Shown here: one piece after another, positions 1 through 5,626 of the stretch
Layout: each line of letters begins with the position of its first letter
How positions within the stretch are numbered: the first letter of the stretch is position 1
DNA from: Candidatus Saccharimonadota bacterium
GTDB lineage: Bacteria > Patescibacteriota > Saccharimonadia > Saccharimonadales > Saccharimonadaceae
Assembly (NCBI GenBank): GCA_027451185.1
Contig: DAIDJW010000034.1
Span: 1 to 5,908 of the forward strand
Length of the DNA stretch: 5,908 bases
Direction of reading: 5' to 3'
Made by a program: the position numbers and the translations under genes
Notes under the pieces: generated by a model
Told to the model about the DNA's origin: nothing
Seen by the model: the letters and a program-made list of their open reading frames with translations, nothing else
The model's database searches: none

Positions 1-46
1 CGACAGATTTACAGTCTGTTGTGTTTGACCGCTCCACAACCCCTGC
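1..46 (-). tRNA. tRNA-Tyr (GUA anticodon), 3' part outside window
   Basis: Read on the minus strand, the 5' acceptor strand GCAGGGG (40-46) is followed by a D arm with a 3-bp stem GTG/CAC (35-37 with 21-23) enclosing GAGCGGTCAAA. The anticodon stem ACAGA/TCTGT (15-19 with 3-7) closes the loop CTGTAAA, giving anticodon GUA at 10-12. The short D stem and the GAGCGGTCAAA loop are typical of bacterial class II tRNA-Tyr. The long variable arm, T arm and 3' acceptor strand lie beyond base 1, so acceptor pairing and an encoded CCA cannot be checked. It lies 16 bases downstream of tRNA-Thr, and the two are probably co-transcribed, as in the Thr-Tyr tRNA clusters of many bacteria. Confidence 0.93.
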
Positions 47-62
47 GCACGAATTGTTAATT

Positions 63-139
63 TGGAGCCGCTTCAGGGATTCGAACCCGGGACCCCCTCT
101 TTACAAAAGAGGTGCTCTAACCAGCTGAGCTAAAGCGGC
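63..139 (-). tRNA. tRNA-Thr (UGU anticodon) with encoded CCA
   Basis: A full cloverleaf can be drawn on the minus strand. The acceptor stem GCCGCTT/AAGCGGC (133-139 with 67-73) is a perfect 7 bp, the D stem is GCTC/GAGC, and the anticodon stem CCTCT/AGAGG (108-112 with 96-100) closes the loop TTTGTAA. The anticodon UGU at 103-105 decodes threonine ACN codons. The variable loop is 5 nt (GGGTC), and the T loop TTCGAAT is canonical. The discriminator is U, followed by an encoded CCA at 63-65. The T stem CCGGG/CCCTG has one C-U mismatch at the second pair (positions 50/64 in tRNA numbering; bases 89 and 75 here). It is the first gene of a Thr-Tyr tRNA unit with its own promoter at 151-179. Confidence 0.97.
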
Positions 140-150
140 GTAACTAACGT

Positions 151-179
151 ATTTTACCCGATTGACTATGTAAAATCAA
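151..179 (-). promoter_or_regulatory. sigma70-type promoter for tRNA-Thr/tRNA-Tyr
   Basis: On the minus strand a -35 element TTGATT (174-179, four of six consensus bases) is separated by exactly 17 bases from a -10 element TAAAAT (151-156, five of six). Transcription would start near base 144, a few bases before the mature tRNA-Thr 5' end at 139. The sequence lies between the TPR gene stop and the tRNA, where no terminator is evident, so read-through from upstream could add to this promoter. The 7-base inverted repeat ATTTTAC/GTAAAAT overlaps both boxes. Confidence 0.72.
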
Positions 180-192
180 GCCAACTTACAGA

Positions 193-846
193 TTACATAA
201 TCACGCGGCGCGGTTGAGTTAAGCGCTTTGGTCGGCCCTGAGGAATTATCATATTAGCGGCTTTTTCGCGTAATTTTAGCGCCAAGTCGGTTTCACCAAT
301 GCGCTCGTAGGCATCAGCTAAAATCGTCAAAGTTTGCGGAATTGGGTCAAGCTCGACGGCCCTTTCTAGGGCGTCAATCATTTTACGGTCGTTGCCAAGC
401 TTTTCTTGCACCTTGGCGTAGGCGATGTGACGGGTGGCTAATTCATTATCAATTGCCAGTGCCTGTTCAAAGGCCAGGGCGGCTTTGTCGTAATCTTGCG
501 TTTCGTAGTAAATCAAACCGACGTTATGCAGGCTACTGGCGCTTGGCTCCAAACTCTGAGCGATTTCAAAACACTCAATCGCCTCTTTGTATTGTTTTTG
601 TTTGGCATATAAAATACCCAGGCGATTATAGGCGCTGGCATTACGGTCGTCGACGCGAAGAATCGTCAGTAGTGCCCGCTCGGCACGCAAATATTTACGC
701 TCAACTAAAGATTGCTGGGCGATTGACCAGAGTTGGTCGAGCTTTTCAGATATCTTTGATGGCAGATTGGCTGCAACCTCACCTATGGTTTGCTTTTGAT
801 ACAAAGCCCAGGCGCCAAAAAGTGCAATAACTAATAGTCCAAGCAT
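193..846 (-). CDS. membrane-anchored tetratricopeptide repeat (TPR) protein
   Basis: The product is a 217-residue protein. Residues 1-16 (MLGLLVIALFGAWALY) form one hydrophobic segment that looks like an uncleaved membrane anchor. About five TPR units follow, at roughly residues 37-69, 70-103, 104-135, 136-169 and 170-198. They carry the usual TPR pattern, for example AYNRLGILYAKQKQYKEAI and a repeated LEP/LDP at helix ends. The C-terminal tail (about 203-217) is basic. TPR arrays are protein-binding scaffolds; the partner cannot be read from the sequence, and no enzymatic motif is visible. The basic residues after the anchor weakly suggest that the repeats face the cytoplasm. The ATG at 846 lies 8 bases after the stop of the delta' gene and has an AAGGA Shine-Dalgarno site at 853-857, so co-expression with the upstream genes is likely. 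The TPR call is secure, but the specific role is unknown. Confidence 0.9.
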   Translation of the reverse strand: MLGLLVIALFGAWALYQKQTIGEVAANLPSKISEKLDQLWSIAQQSLVERKYLRAERALLTILRVDDRNASAYNRLGILYAKQKQYKEAIECFEIAQSLEPSASSLHNVGLIYYETQDYDKAALAFEQALAIDNELATRHIAYAKVQEKLGNDRKMIDALERAVELDPIPQTLTILADAYERIGETDLALKLREKAANMIIPQGRPKRLTQPRRVIM

Positions 847-852
847 TTCTGT

Positions 853-865
853 CCTTATTGTAGCA
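853..865 (-). promoter_or_regulatory. Shine-Dalgarno site and possible extended -10 box before the TPR gene
   Basis: AAGGA (853-857) overlaps the TAA stop of the delta' gene and lies 6 bases before the TPR gene ATG, which is good ribosome-binding spacing and supports that start. The next bases upstream read TGCTACAAT (857-865), which matches an extended -10 promoter (TGnTAnAAT), but there is no clear -35 at 16-18 bases. If this promoter is used, transcription would begin about 847-851, after the Shine-Dalgarno site. The ribosome site would therefore serve only the longer operon transcript. The ribosome-site reading is firm; the promoter reading is tentative. Confidence 0.5.
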
Positions 866-1688
866 CAACATCGGCCAAGATAAGGCGTACGTTGCCATTC
901 TGCTCAATCCGCTCCGAGGCCGTTAAGAGACACTCGATTTTAAGGGCTAAGTTGTAGCCATCTTTGTCTGTTAGATTATGACTAATGAGTTTGGCGGCGT
1001 CATCGAGTAAAATTAAGGCTTTTGCCCGGTCTTCGCGATACTTGTCGGCCAGCAGCAATTTTTTATAAATTGGAGCCTGCAAAAAATCACGAGCGTCGCG
1101 AACAATCGTACCACGCGCTTCAAAATAGGCCGGGTCCCGAGAGAAACGCGCTAATTCAGCTGGCAGTCCCCCGGCTATAAATAACATTTGAGCTCGTTTT
1201 TGGGCATCTTTCACCTGCAGCTCGTCTAATAGCGCTTCGGACTGCTGCCTGGAAATTGGCCGTAGTTCATGGGCTTCAACCCGCGAACGAATTGTCGACA
1301 GTAACAGCTGCGGGGCGTGCGTCAGTAAGATGTAATAAGTGTTAGGACTGGGCTCTTCTAGCAGCTTCAAAAAGGCGTTTTGGGCCGTTTGGCGCATACG
1401 TTCGGCATAATCTATCACAACTAGTCGCTTGGTCGTCGTTTTGCCGCGGGTGTAATCATATAAGCTGCGGATTCGTTCGACGGTAATTGTTCCCTTTTCA
1501 AGGTCAATCTTTTCATCACGTTCCGGCAAGACAACATATGGCTTAATCTGTAGTTTATCGGCGATATAGTCCACCGCTTGGCTTAACCCGATACCGCTCG
1601 GGCCGCTAATTAAAACTGATTGCGGCAAATCTTTGGCCAATTGGTCCAGCGCTGCTTGTGAAGATGGGTGAAAATATCTAGTCGGCAT
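855..1688 (-). CDS. holB: DNA polymerase III delta' subunit-like clamp-loader protein
   Basis: A 277-residue AAA+ protein of the delta'/gamma clamp-loader family, which helps load the sliding clamp onto primed DNA. A P-loop-like segment GPSGIGLS (29-36) has Leu where the catalytic Lys should be. A Walker B-like segment is LVVIDYAERM (89-98). The family signature NAFLKLLEEP (104-113) is followed by a sensor-1-like LLTHAP (121-126). RSRV (135-138) corresponds to the SRC motif and supplies the arginine finger (Arg136). The loss of the P-loop Lys fits delta', which does not hydrolyse ATP, rather than DnaX. The four-Cys zinc module normally inserted after the P-loop helix is absent, and the protein has a single Cys (253). 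At 277 residues it is shorter than the usual 300-330. The ATG at 1688 overlaps the end of the pseudouridine synthase gene by 11 bases; upstream in-frame codons would run deep into that gene and are rejected. No clear Shine-Dalgarno site is seen, so translational coupling is likely. Confidence 0.85.
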   Translation of the reverse strand: MPTRYFHPSSQAALDQLAKDLPQSVLISGPSGIGLSQAVDYIADKLQIKPYVVLPERDEKIDLEKGTITVERIRSLYDYTRGKTTTKRLVVIDYAERMRQTAQNAFLKLLEEPSPNTYYILLTHAPQLLLSTIRSRVEAHELRPISRQQSEALLDELQVKDAQKRAQMLFIAGGLPAELARFSRDPAYFEARGTIVRDARDFLQAPIYKKLLLADKYREDRAKALILLDDAAKLISHNLTDKDGYNLALKIECLLTASERIEQNGNVRLILADVVLQ

Positions 1689-2850
1689 CTTGAAAACCCG
1701 GAAACAGCTGTTTGAACTCAACCGGTAATGGCGAGGTGAATACCTTGCGCTCCGACGATGGAATGGTAATTTCCAGACTGTAGGCATGAAGATATAGCCT
1801 GTCGGCCGATTTACCATATACCCGGTCACCGTGAATTGGCGTACCGATGTATGCCATATGGACGCGCAACTGATGCGTACGGCCAGTTCGCGGTGCCAGT
1901 CGAATCAACGATAACTTACCTTGGGTATCGAGCACGTCATAGGCTGTTTCAGCTGACTTGCCGCCTGCATCAACTCGAAAGGTACTCGGTGTACTGGGGT
2001 TGCGTCCAATAGGAAGGTCAATCAAAGCGCGGTCAATTTTTGGTCGGCCATCAACTACCGCAATATAAACCTTTTTGGTTTTACGATCGGCGAATTGCTT
2101 TTGCAGCAGCACAGCCGTTTCGGGGTTGCGGGCACCAATGATCACCCCCGATGTGTCGCGGTCTAACCGGTGCACAATGCCGGGCCGATTGGTATCTAGC
2201 CCAAAGGTGGTATAGCGGCGGAAGAACTCGGCCACTGTAAATTCATCATTCAACTCACCTTTGGCGTGCGTCAAGACACCGGCTGGTTTGTTGACGACGA
2301 TAACATTGTCATCGATATACAATATCGGTAGCTCGTCACTTGAGTAATCATTTTTTTCCGGAAAATTTACCGATATCGCCGATAGATCATTGACCTCAGC
2401 CTTGGCCGATGTAACCACGTCACCGTCAACCTGAACACGCCCTAGTTTGATGTATTTTTGCAGGGTACTACGCGAAAAATCCGGATAGCGGCTAGCTAGC
2501 TCAACGTCCAGGCGATGCTTGGACGAAGCTGCTTGAAACAAATAGCAATCATGACCTTTAAATGGAATACCGTACGCCTTAGCGCTGTCGAGCGGGCTTT
2601 TGACTAATTCGCCACTGATATTAGGGTTAGCAAGCTTAACAAGTTGTAGCAAATCATCTACGTCATCGGTCGCCTTGGAGTCAAATATCACGACGTAGCG
2701 CTGTTTATTGAACCTGAAGTCGATTAGCGTCGTTTCCTGGTATGGTTTGAAGGTTTTAGTATAAGTTACCGCCTTGGGGCTATCTTCGTCTGTAGCGTGC
2801 TTAAAACGCCTCAGAACCTGCAGAATGTCCGAAGTCGATACCTTGACCAT
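1678..2850 (-). CDS. RluA-family RNA pseudouridine synthase with S4 domain and N-terminal extension
   Basis: A 390-residue enzyme that isomerises uridine to pseudouridine in rRNA or tRNA. An S4 RNA-binding domain (about 113-160, starting RLDVELASRYPDFSRSTLQK) precedes the RluA catalytic domain (about 174-380). The catalytic domain has NKPAG (187-191), the active-site motif HRLDRDTSG (227-235, catalytic Asp230), KVYIAVVDG (260-268) and RTGRTHQLRVH (321-331). S4 plus catalytic domain resembles RluD/RluC, but the target uridine cannot be read from the sequence, so no specific symbol is given. About 110 residues precede the S4 domain, against roughly 15-20 in RluD. They show beta strands (TLIDFRF, RYVVIFD) and an acidic helix (TDDVDDLLQLVKLA) that I do not recognise. 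The ATG at 2850 is one base after the trpS stop and has GAAGG (2857-2861) 6 bases upstream. The gene ends with TAG and overlaps the next by 11 bases. Confidence 0.93.
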   Translation of the reverse strand: MVKVSTSDILQVLRRFKHATDEDSPKAVTYTKTFKPYQETTLIDFRFNKQRYVVIFDSKATDDVDDLLQLVKLANPNISGELVKSPLDSAKAYGIPFKGHDCYLFQAASSKHRLDVELASRYPDFSRSTLQKYIKLGRVQVDGDVVTSAKAEVNDLSAISVNFPEKNDYSSDELPILYIDDNVIVVNKPAGVLTHAKGELNDEFTVAEFFRRYTTFGLDTNRPGIVHRLDRDTSGVIIGARNPETAVLLQKQFADRKTKKVYIAVVDGRPKIDRALIDLPIGRNPSTPSTFRVDAGGKSAETAYDVLDTQGKLSLIRLAPRTGRTHQLRVHMAYIGTPIHGDRVYGKSADRLYLHAYSLEITIPSSERKVFTSPLPVEFKQLFPGFQDAD

Positions 2851-2851
2851 C

Positions 2852-3886
2852 TTAAGCCTTCGGTCGCAAACCGACCGCTTGTTGGACCTTAAGCAGTGTT
2901 GCGTTGGCGACAGGAGTTAAGTCGCGCTCAGACTGTTCGAGTTTGGTTAGTAGCATATCGTCGGAAATCTCGTTGAAGCGCTCCTGGAACTTAACTAAGA
3001 AATCGGCCACCGCATCCGCCACCACGGCCTTAAAGTCACCATAACGTTCTTTGCCTTCCCATTCAGCGTTTACCTCTGTTTGAGGTCGTCCGCCTAGCAA
3101 TGCCAACATCTGTAACAGACTGGTTATGCCGGGCTGGATGTCCCAGTTAAAGTGAATGCTACCCAAACTGTCGGTGGTCGCTGACATAATCTTGGCTCGA
3201 GCATCGTCTGGCGAGTCAATCAATAATATCTTGGATTTAGTGTCGGCCGAGCTTTTGCTCATTTTTTTGGTCGGATCGGTCAAGCTACGAATTCGCAGGC
3301 CGTCGTCGCGCTTGATGAATTTGGTTTGCTCTTCGGTTGACGCAGGAATAGTAAAGATCTCGCCAAACTTGTTGTTAAAACGAGTCGCAATGTCGCGGGT
3401 AATCTCGAGGTGCTGGAACTGGTCCTCGCCAACTGGTACGTATTTGGCACCGTAAAGCAAGATATCTGCCGCCATAAGCACCGGATAGTTAAATAAACCA
3501 ACCGTGACACTATCGCTATGCTCGCTTGATTTATCTTTAAACTGAATCATGCGCGTCATTTCACCGAAGTAAGTAAAGCAATCTAATATCCAGGTCAGCT
3601 CACTGTGGGCCGAAATATAGCTCTGGCGGTAAATATAAGTGTCGGAATTATTGATATCCAGCCCGCTGGCCATGAAATATTTAAGGTTGTTAAGCGTGTT
3701 ACGGTATAGCTTGCTGTGGTCGATAGGTGTCGTAAAGCTATGCAGGTCTGGCACGAACATATTGATTTGATAGTCGCCGGCAAATTGTCGTTGCATATCT
3801 ATCATCGGCACAAAAGCGCCCAGGTAGTTACCTAGCGTCGGCTCTTCGTTTGAGCGAATACCAGTGAGGATAATTGGTTTTGTCAT
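2852..3886 (-). CDS. trpS: tryptophanyl-tRNA synthetase
   Basis: A 344-residue class Ic aminoacyl-tRNA synthetase that attaches tryptophan to tRNA-Trp, near the usual length of 325-345. The HIGH-equivalent motif is TLGN (17-20), as in the TIGN of Bacillus-type enzymes, followed by YLGA. Other family signatures are GEMTRMIQFKDKS (108-120), PVLMAADILLY (135-145, with the tryptophan-recognising Asp141), PVGEDQFQHLEITRD (151-165), DPTKKMSKS (204-212, the KMSKS loop) and the C-terminal QAVGL. The segment before TLGN reads GIRSNEEP, where most bacterial enzymes have a GIQPSG/GVQPTG-like sequence. The stretch 182-197 is a few residues longer than in Bacillus TrpRS. The ATG at 3886 lies 9 bases after the hydrolase stop and immediately downstream of a TATAAT box, with no good Shine-Dalgarno site. 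It heads a cluster continuing into the pseudouridine synthase after one base. Confidence 0.97.
   Translation of the reverse strand: MTKPIILTGIRSNEEPTLGNYLGAFVPMIDMQRQFAGDYQINMFVPDLHSFTTPIDHSKLYRNTLNNLKYFMASGLDINNSDTYIYRQSYISAHSELTWILDCFTYFGEMTRMIQFKDKSSEHSDSVTVGLFNYPVLMAADILLYGAKYVPVGEDQFQHLEITRDIATRFNNKFGEIFTIPASTEEQTKFIKRDDGLRIRSLTDPTKKMSKSSADTKSKILLIDSPDDARAKIMSATTDSLGSIHFNWDIQPGITSLLQMLALLGGRPQTEVNAEWEGKERYGDFKAVVADAVADFLVKFQERFNEISDDMLLTKLEQSERDLTPVANATLLKVQQAVGLRPKA
2857..2861 (-). promoter_or_regulatory. Shine-Dalgarno site for the pseudouridine synthase gene
   Basis: GAAGG lies inside the last codons of trpS, 6 bases before the ATG at 2850. It supports this start, and therefore the reality of the long N-terminal extension, and indicates translation from the trpS transcript. 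Confidence 0.6.
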
Positions 3887-3894
3887 TATCTGTT

Positions 3895-3922
3895 ATTATA
3901 CCCTATTTATCAGTTCTTTCAC
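3895..3922 (-). promoter_or_regulatory. promoter for trpS, probably giving a leaderless mRNA
   Basis: The minus strand carries a perfect -10 box TATAAT (3895-3900). A GTGAAA element (3917-3922, four of six -35 consensus bases) lies 16 bases upstream. Only 8 bases separate the box from the trpS ATG, so transcription would start at or within about two bases of the start codon. No Shine-Dalgarno site could fit in such a message, and none is found at normal spacing. The promoter lies in the end of the hydrolase gene, whose TAA stop (3896-3898) is part of the -10 box. Confidence 0.7.
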
Positions 3923-4699
3923 TACCTGGCCGACATAAACCCCGCGAACCTCATGACCACCCGGCACGGTCTTGAGTTTTACGTTTGGGTTACTCTTGGC
4001 TAAGTAGCGTAAATTTGCCAGTGTAACCACTGGGTCAAACAGGCCAACAAAAATAGTCGTCGGCTTCTTTAGCTGCAGGGCGTGATCTAAGCTGTCTTGG
4101 TTGATAATACTTGCCTCGAGGCTGGCCATATAAGTCGAAACATTTTTATCGTCTAAATTAAACGATTTATTTAGCAGGCCGGCTTTAAGGGCTAGCTGAC
4201 TAATGGCCACAAACTGTTTTGGTCGTTTGCGCGCCGCCTGGTAAAGCTGTCGCAAGCTACTATCTTTAACCGCCCCACGGTATTTTTCGCTGCCATCTGG
4301 TCTGTAAAATGGCGGGCTGCATAAAATCAACGACTTAACCAATACCGGATACCGTCTGGCGATTTCAACCGCCACGAGTGCCCCTAGCGAATGCCCGACT
4401 ACAATCAAACGTCGATTTATCTGTAGTTTCAAAAGCGTCGCAATAATCGCCTTGGCTTGTGTCGTGGTATTGTATTTGGCCCACTCGGGCTTTGGTGAGT
4501 CACCGAAACCCAGCATATCAATGCTGTAAACAGTAATGTCTTCGGGCATTTTCACGATAACTTCACGCCAGGCGTCGCCGGTATTGCCTATGCCATGAAT
4601 AAATAGCACCGTCGCCCGCGATTGCTTTGGTCGTTGATTGTAGCGCACCGCAAGGCTATACGGAACACGCAGCCACTTGTGAATTAACTTATCAAACAC
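3896..4699 (-). CDS. alpha/beta-fold hydrolase
   Basis: A 267-residue serine hydrolase of the alpha/beta superfamily (esterase/lipase-like); the substrate cannot be told. The oxyanion-hole motif HGIGNTGDAW (35-44) follows strand ATVLFI. The segment SIDMLGFGDSPKP (59-71) is a typical family motif. The nucleophile elbow is GHSLG (102-106, Ser104). The acid is most likely Asp222 in VGLFDPV, and the base is His249 in PGGHEV. A variable cap region lies at about 130-210. No signal peptide is obvious, so the enzyme is probably cytoplasmic. The start is GTG at 4699. An ATG two bases upstream is in another frame and stops after five codons. No Shine-Dalgarno site is visible, but an extended -10 box ends 6 bases before the GTG. 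The gene sits alone between the ribosomal-operon terminator and the trpS promoter, though read-through into trpS is possible. Confidence 0.93.
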   Translation of the reverse strand: MFDKLIHKWLRVPYSLAVRYNQRPKQSRATVLFIHGIGNTGDAWREVIVKMPEDITVYSIDMLGFGDSPKPEWAKYNTTTQAKAIIATLLKLQINRRLIVVGHSLGALVAVEIARRYPVLVKSLILCSPPFYRPDGSEKYRGAVKDSSLRQLYQAARKRPKQFVAISQLALKAGLLNKSFNLDDKNVSTYMASLEASIINQDSLDHALQLKKPTTIFVGLFDPVVTLANLRYLAKSNPNVKLKTVPGGHEVRGVYVGQVVKELINRV

Positions 4700-4705
4700 A
4701 TTTCT

Positions 4706-4714
4706 ACTATATCA
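4706..4714 (-). promoter_or_regulatory. extended -10 promoter for the hydrolase gene, probably leaderless
   Basis: The minus strand reads TGATATAGT (4706-4714): an extended -10 TG, one base, then TATAGT, with five of six consensus bases. No good -35 is seen at 16-18 bases, which is tolerated by extended -10 promoters. The box ends 6 bases before the GTG start at 4699, so transcription should begin at or next to the start codon. It lies in the short gap just after the ribosomal-operon terminator, where a new promoter is needed. Confidence 0.6.
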
Positions 4715-4742
4715 TTTTTAGCCAGTAACGGCGGTCGGCAAC

Positions 4743-4771
4743 AAAAAAGACCCCATAGCGGGGTCCTTCTT
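4743..4771 (-). terminator. intrinsic terminator of the rplQ-rplM-rpsI operon
   Basis: On the minus strand a stem GACCCC/GGGGTC (4760-4765 with 4749-4754) closes the loop GCTAT and is followed at once by six T residues (4743-4748). The upstream purines AAGAAG can pair with that U tract through A-U and G-U pairs, lengthening the stem. It starts 14 bases after the rpsI stop. On the plus strand the hairpin is followed only by CTTCTTGT, so it is chiefly a minus-strand terminator. Confidence 0.9.
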
Positions 4772-4785
4772 GTATCTTTTGGCGA

Positions 4786-5184
4786 TTAACGCTTCGAGAA
4801 TTGTTCGCGCTTGCGGGCGCTGCGCAGACCGTATTTCTTGCGTTCTTTTTCGCGTGAATCACGCTTCAAAAGATCAGCTTTCTTTAGGGTGCTACGTAGG
4901 TCACCGAAGGCAAGCGTCAAGGCTTTGGCGATAGCTAGTTTAATAGCATCAACCTGGCCTGAAACACCACCACCAGCAACATGTATGGTAACATCGAAGT
5001 CACCTTGCTTGTTGACTAGGGCTAGCGGGTCGGTGATTTCAGCGATCAGAGTCTTATTGTCTGAAAGATATTCAGCTGCAGGCTTGTCGTTGATAGTCAC
5101 ATTACCCTTACCAGCGTATAGGCGGGCTCGTGCGGTCGCGCTCTTGCGACGACCTAGACCGTAAAAGTATTTCTTTTCAGCCAT
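4786..5184 (-). CDS. rpsI: 30S ribosomal protein S9
   Basis: A 132-residue S9, close to the family length of about 130. The N-terminal YFYGLGRRKSATARARL (6-22) is the conserved opening. GGGVSGQVDAIKLAIAKAL (71-89) is the central signature. The basic C-terminal tail ends with ARKREQFSKR (123-132), whose last residues reach the P-site tRNA in the 30S subunit. In the tail motif usually read as KKPGLR the Pro is Tyr (KKYGLR), a small variation. The ATG at 5184 is one base after the rplM stop and has AGAGG (5194-5198) 9 bases upstream. rplM-rpsI is one of the most conserved bacterial gene pairs. The gene is followed by the operon terminator. Confidence 0.98.
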   Translation of the reverse strand: MAEKKYFYGLGRRKSATARARLYAGKGNVTINDKPAAEYLSDNKTLIAEITDPLALVNKQGDFDVTIHVAGGGVSGQVDAIKLAIAKALTLAFGDLRSTLKKADLLKRDSREKERKKYGLRSARKREQFSKR

Positions 5185-5185
5185 C

Positions 5186-5626
5186 TTACTTAACCTCTAC
5201 TTTCTCTGGAGTTTGAGCGGTGTGGGCGTGTTCGCTGCCAGCAAAAACACGCAGACGAGCCAAGCGATCGGCCGCCAGTTTGTTCCTTGGAATCATGCCC
5301 TTAACGGCGCTCTCAATGATACGCTCTGGAGCTTTGGCGCGAACATCGGCCAAAGTGGCGTCCTTAATACCGCCAGGAAAACCTGAATGGCGGTAGTAAA
5401 TCTTGCCAGTCTCTTTGTTGCCTGTTACGACAGCCTTGGCGGCGTTAATGACTACAACGTAGTCACCACCGTCTACGTGCGGTGTGTAGGTTGGCTTGTA
5501 TTTACCGATCAAGTATTTAGCAATCTCGGTGGCAACGCGGCCAAGTGGCGCTTCAGAAGCGTCAATTAGAATCCAGCGACGCTTAACATCAGCAGTTTTT
5601 TGTGAAAAGGTCTTAAATTCAGCCAT
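5186..5626 (-). CDS. rplM: 50S ribosomal protein L13
   Basis: A 146-residue L13 (usual length about 142-150), an early-assembly protein of the large subunit that binds 23S rRNA. Conserved features in order are WILIDASEAPLGRVATEIA (18-36), GKYKPTYTPHVDGGDYVVVI (41-60), VTGNKETGKIYYRHSGFPGG (67-86), PERIIESAVKGMIPRNKL (100-117) and a C-terminal HAHTAQTP (133-140, HPHxAQ-like). The ATG at 5626 overlaps the last base of the rplQ stop (TAATG). A strong AGAGGAGG ribosome site (5637-5644) lies inside the end of rplQ, 10 bases upstream. The 1-base overlap and strong site indicate coupled, high-level translation. Confidence 0.98.
   Translation of the reverse strand: MAEFKTFSQKTADVKRRWILIDASEAPLGRVATEIAKYLIGKYKPTYTPHVDGGDYVVVINAAKAVVTGNKETGKIYYRHSGFPGGIKDATLADVRAKAPERIIESAVKGMIPRNKLAADRLARLRVFAGSEHAHTAQTPEKVEVK
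5194..5198 (-). promoter_or_regulatory. Shine-Dalgarno site for rpsI
   Basis: AGAGG within the last rplM codons lies 9 bases before the rpsI ATG at 5184. It supports the assigned start and translation from the polycistronic message. Confidence 0.6.

Noticed and set aside
162..190. Plus-strand promoter with TTGACT at 162-167
   Set aside because: The -35-like hexamer has no acceptable -10 at 16-18 bases, and there is no plus-strand gene downstream.
342..830. Plus-strand open frame of 162 codons opposite the TPR gene
   Set aside because: It lies wholly antisense to a clear TPR gene, shows no recognisable motif, and has Arg/Trp/Cys-rich composition typical of a shadow frame.
1689..1829. Longer delta' reading frame starting at 1829
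   Set aside because: It would overlap the well-conserved end of the pseudouridine synthase by about 150 bases, and the extra residues look like an out-of-frame translation. The clamp-loader homology begins at the ATG at 1688.
4721..4740. Possible GC-rich hairpin just upstream of the hydrolase promoter
   Set aside because: Only short GCC/GGC pairing is possible with no continuous stem, so it is not a convincing structure.
4811..5164. Plus-strand open frame opposite rpsI
   Set aside because: It is antisense to S9 and is an Arg/Ser-rich shadow without family features.
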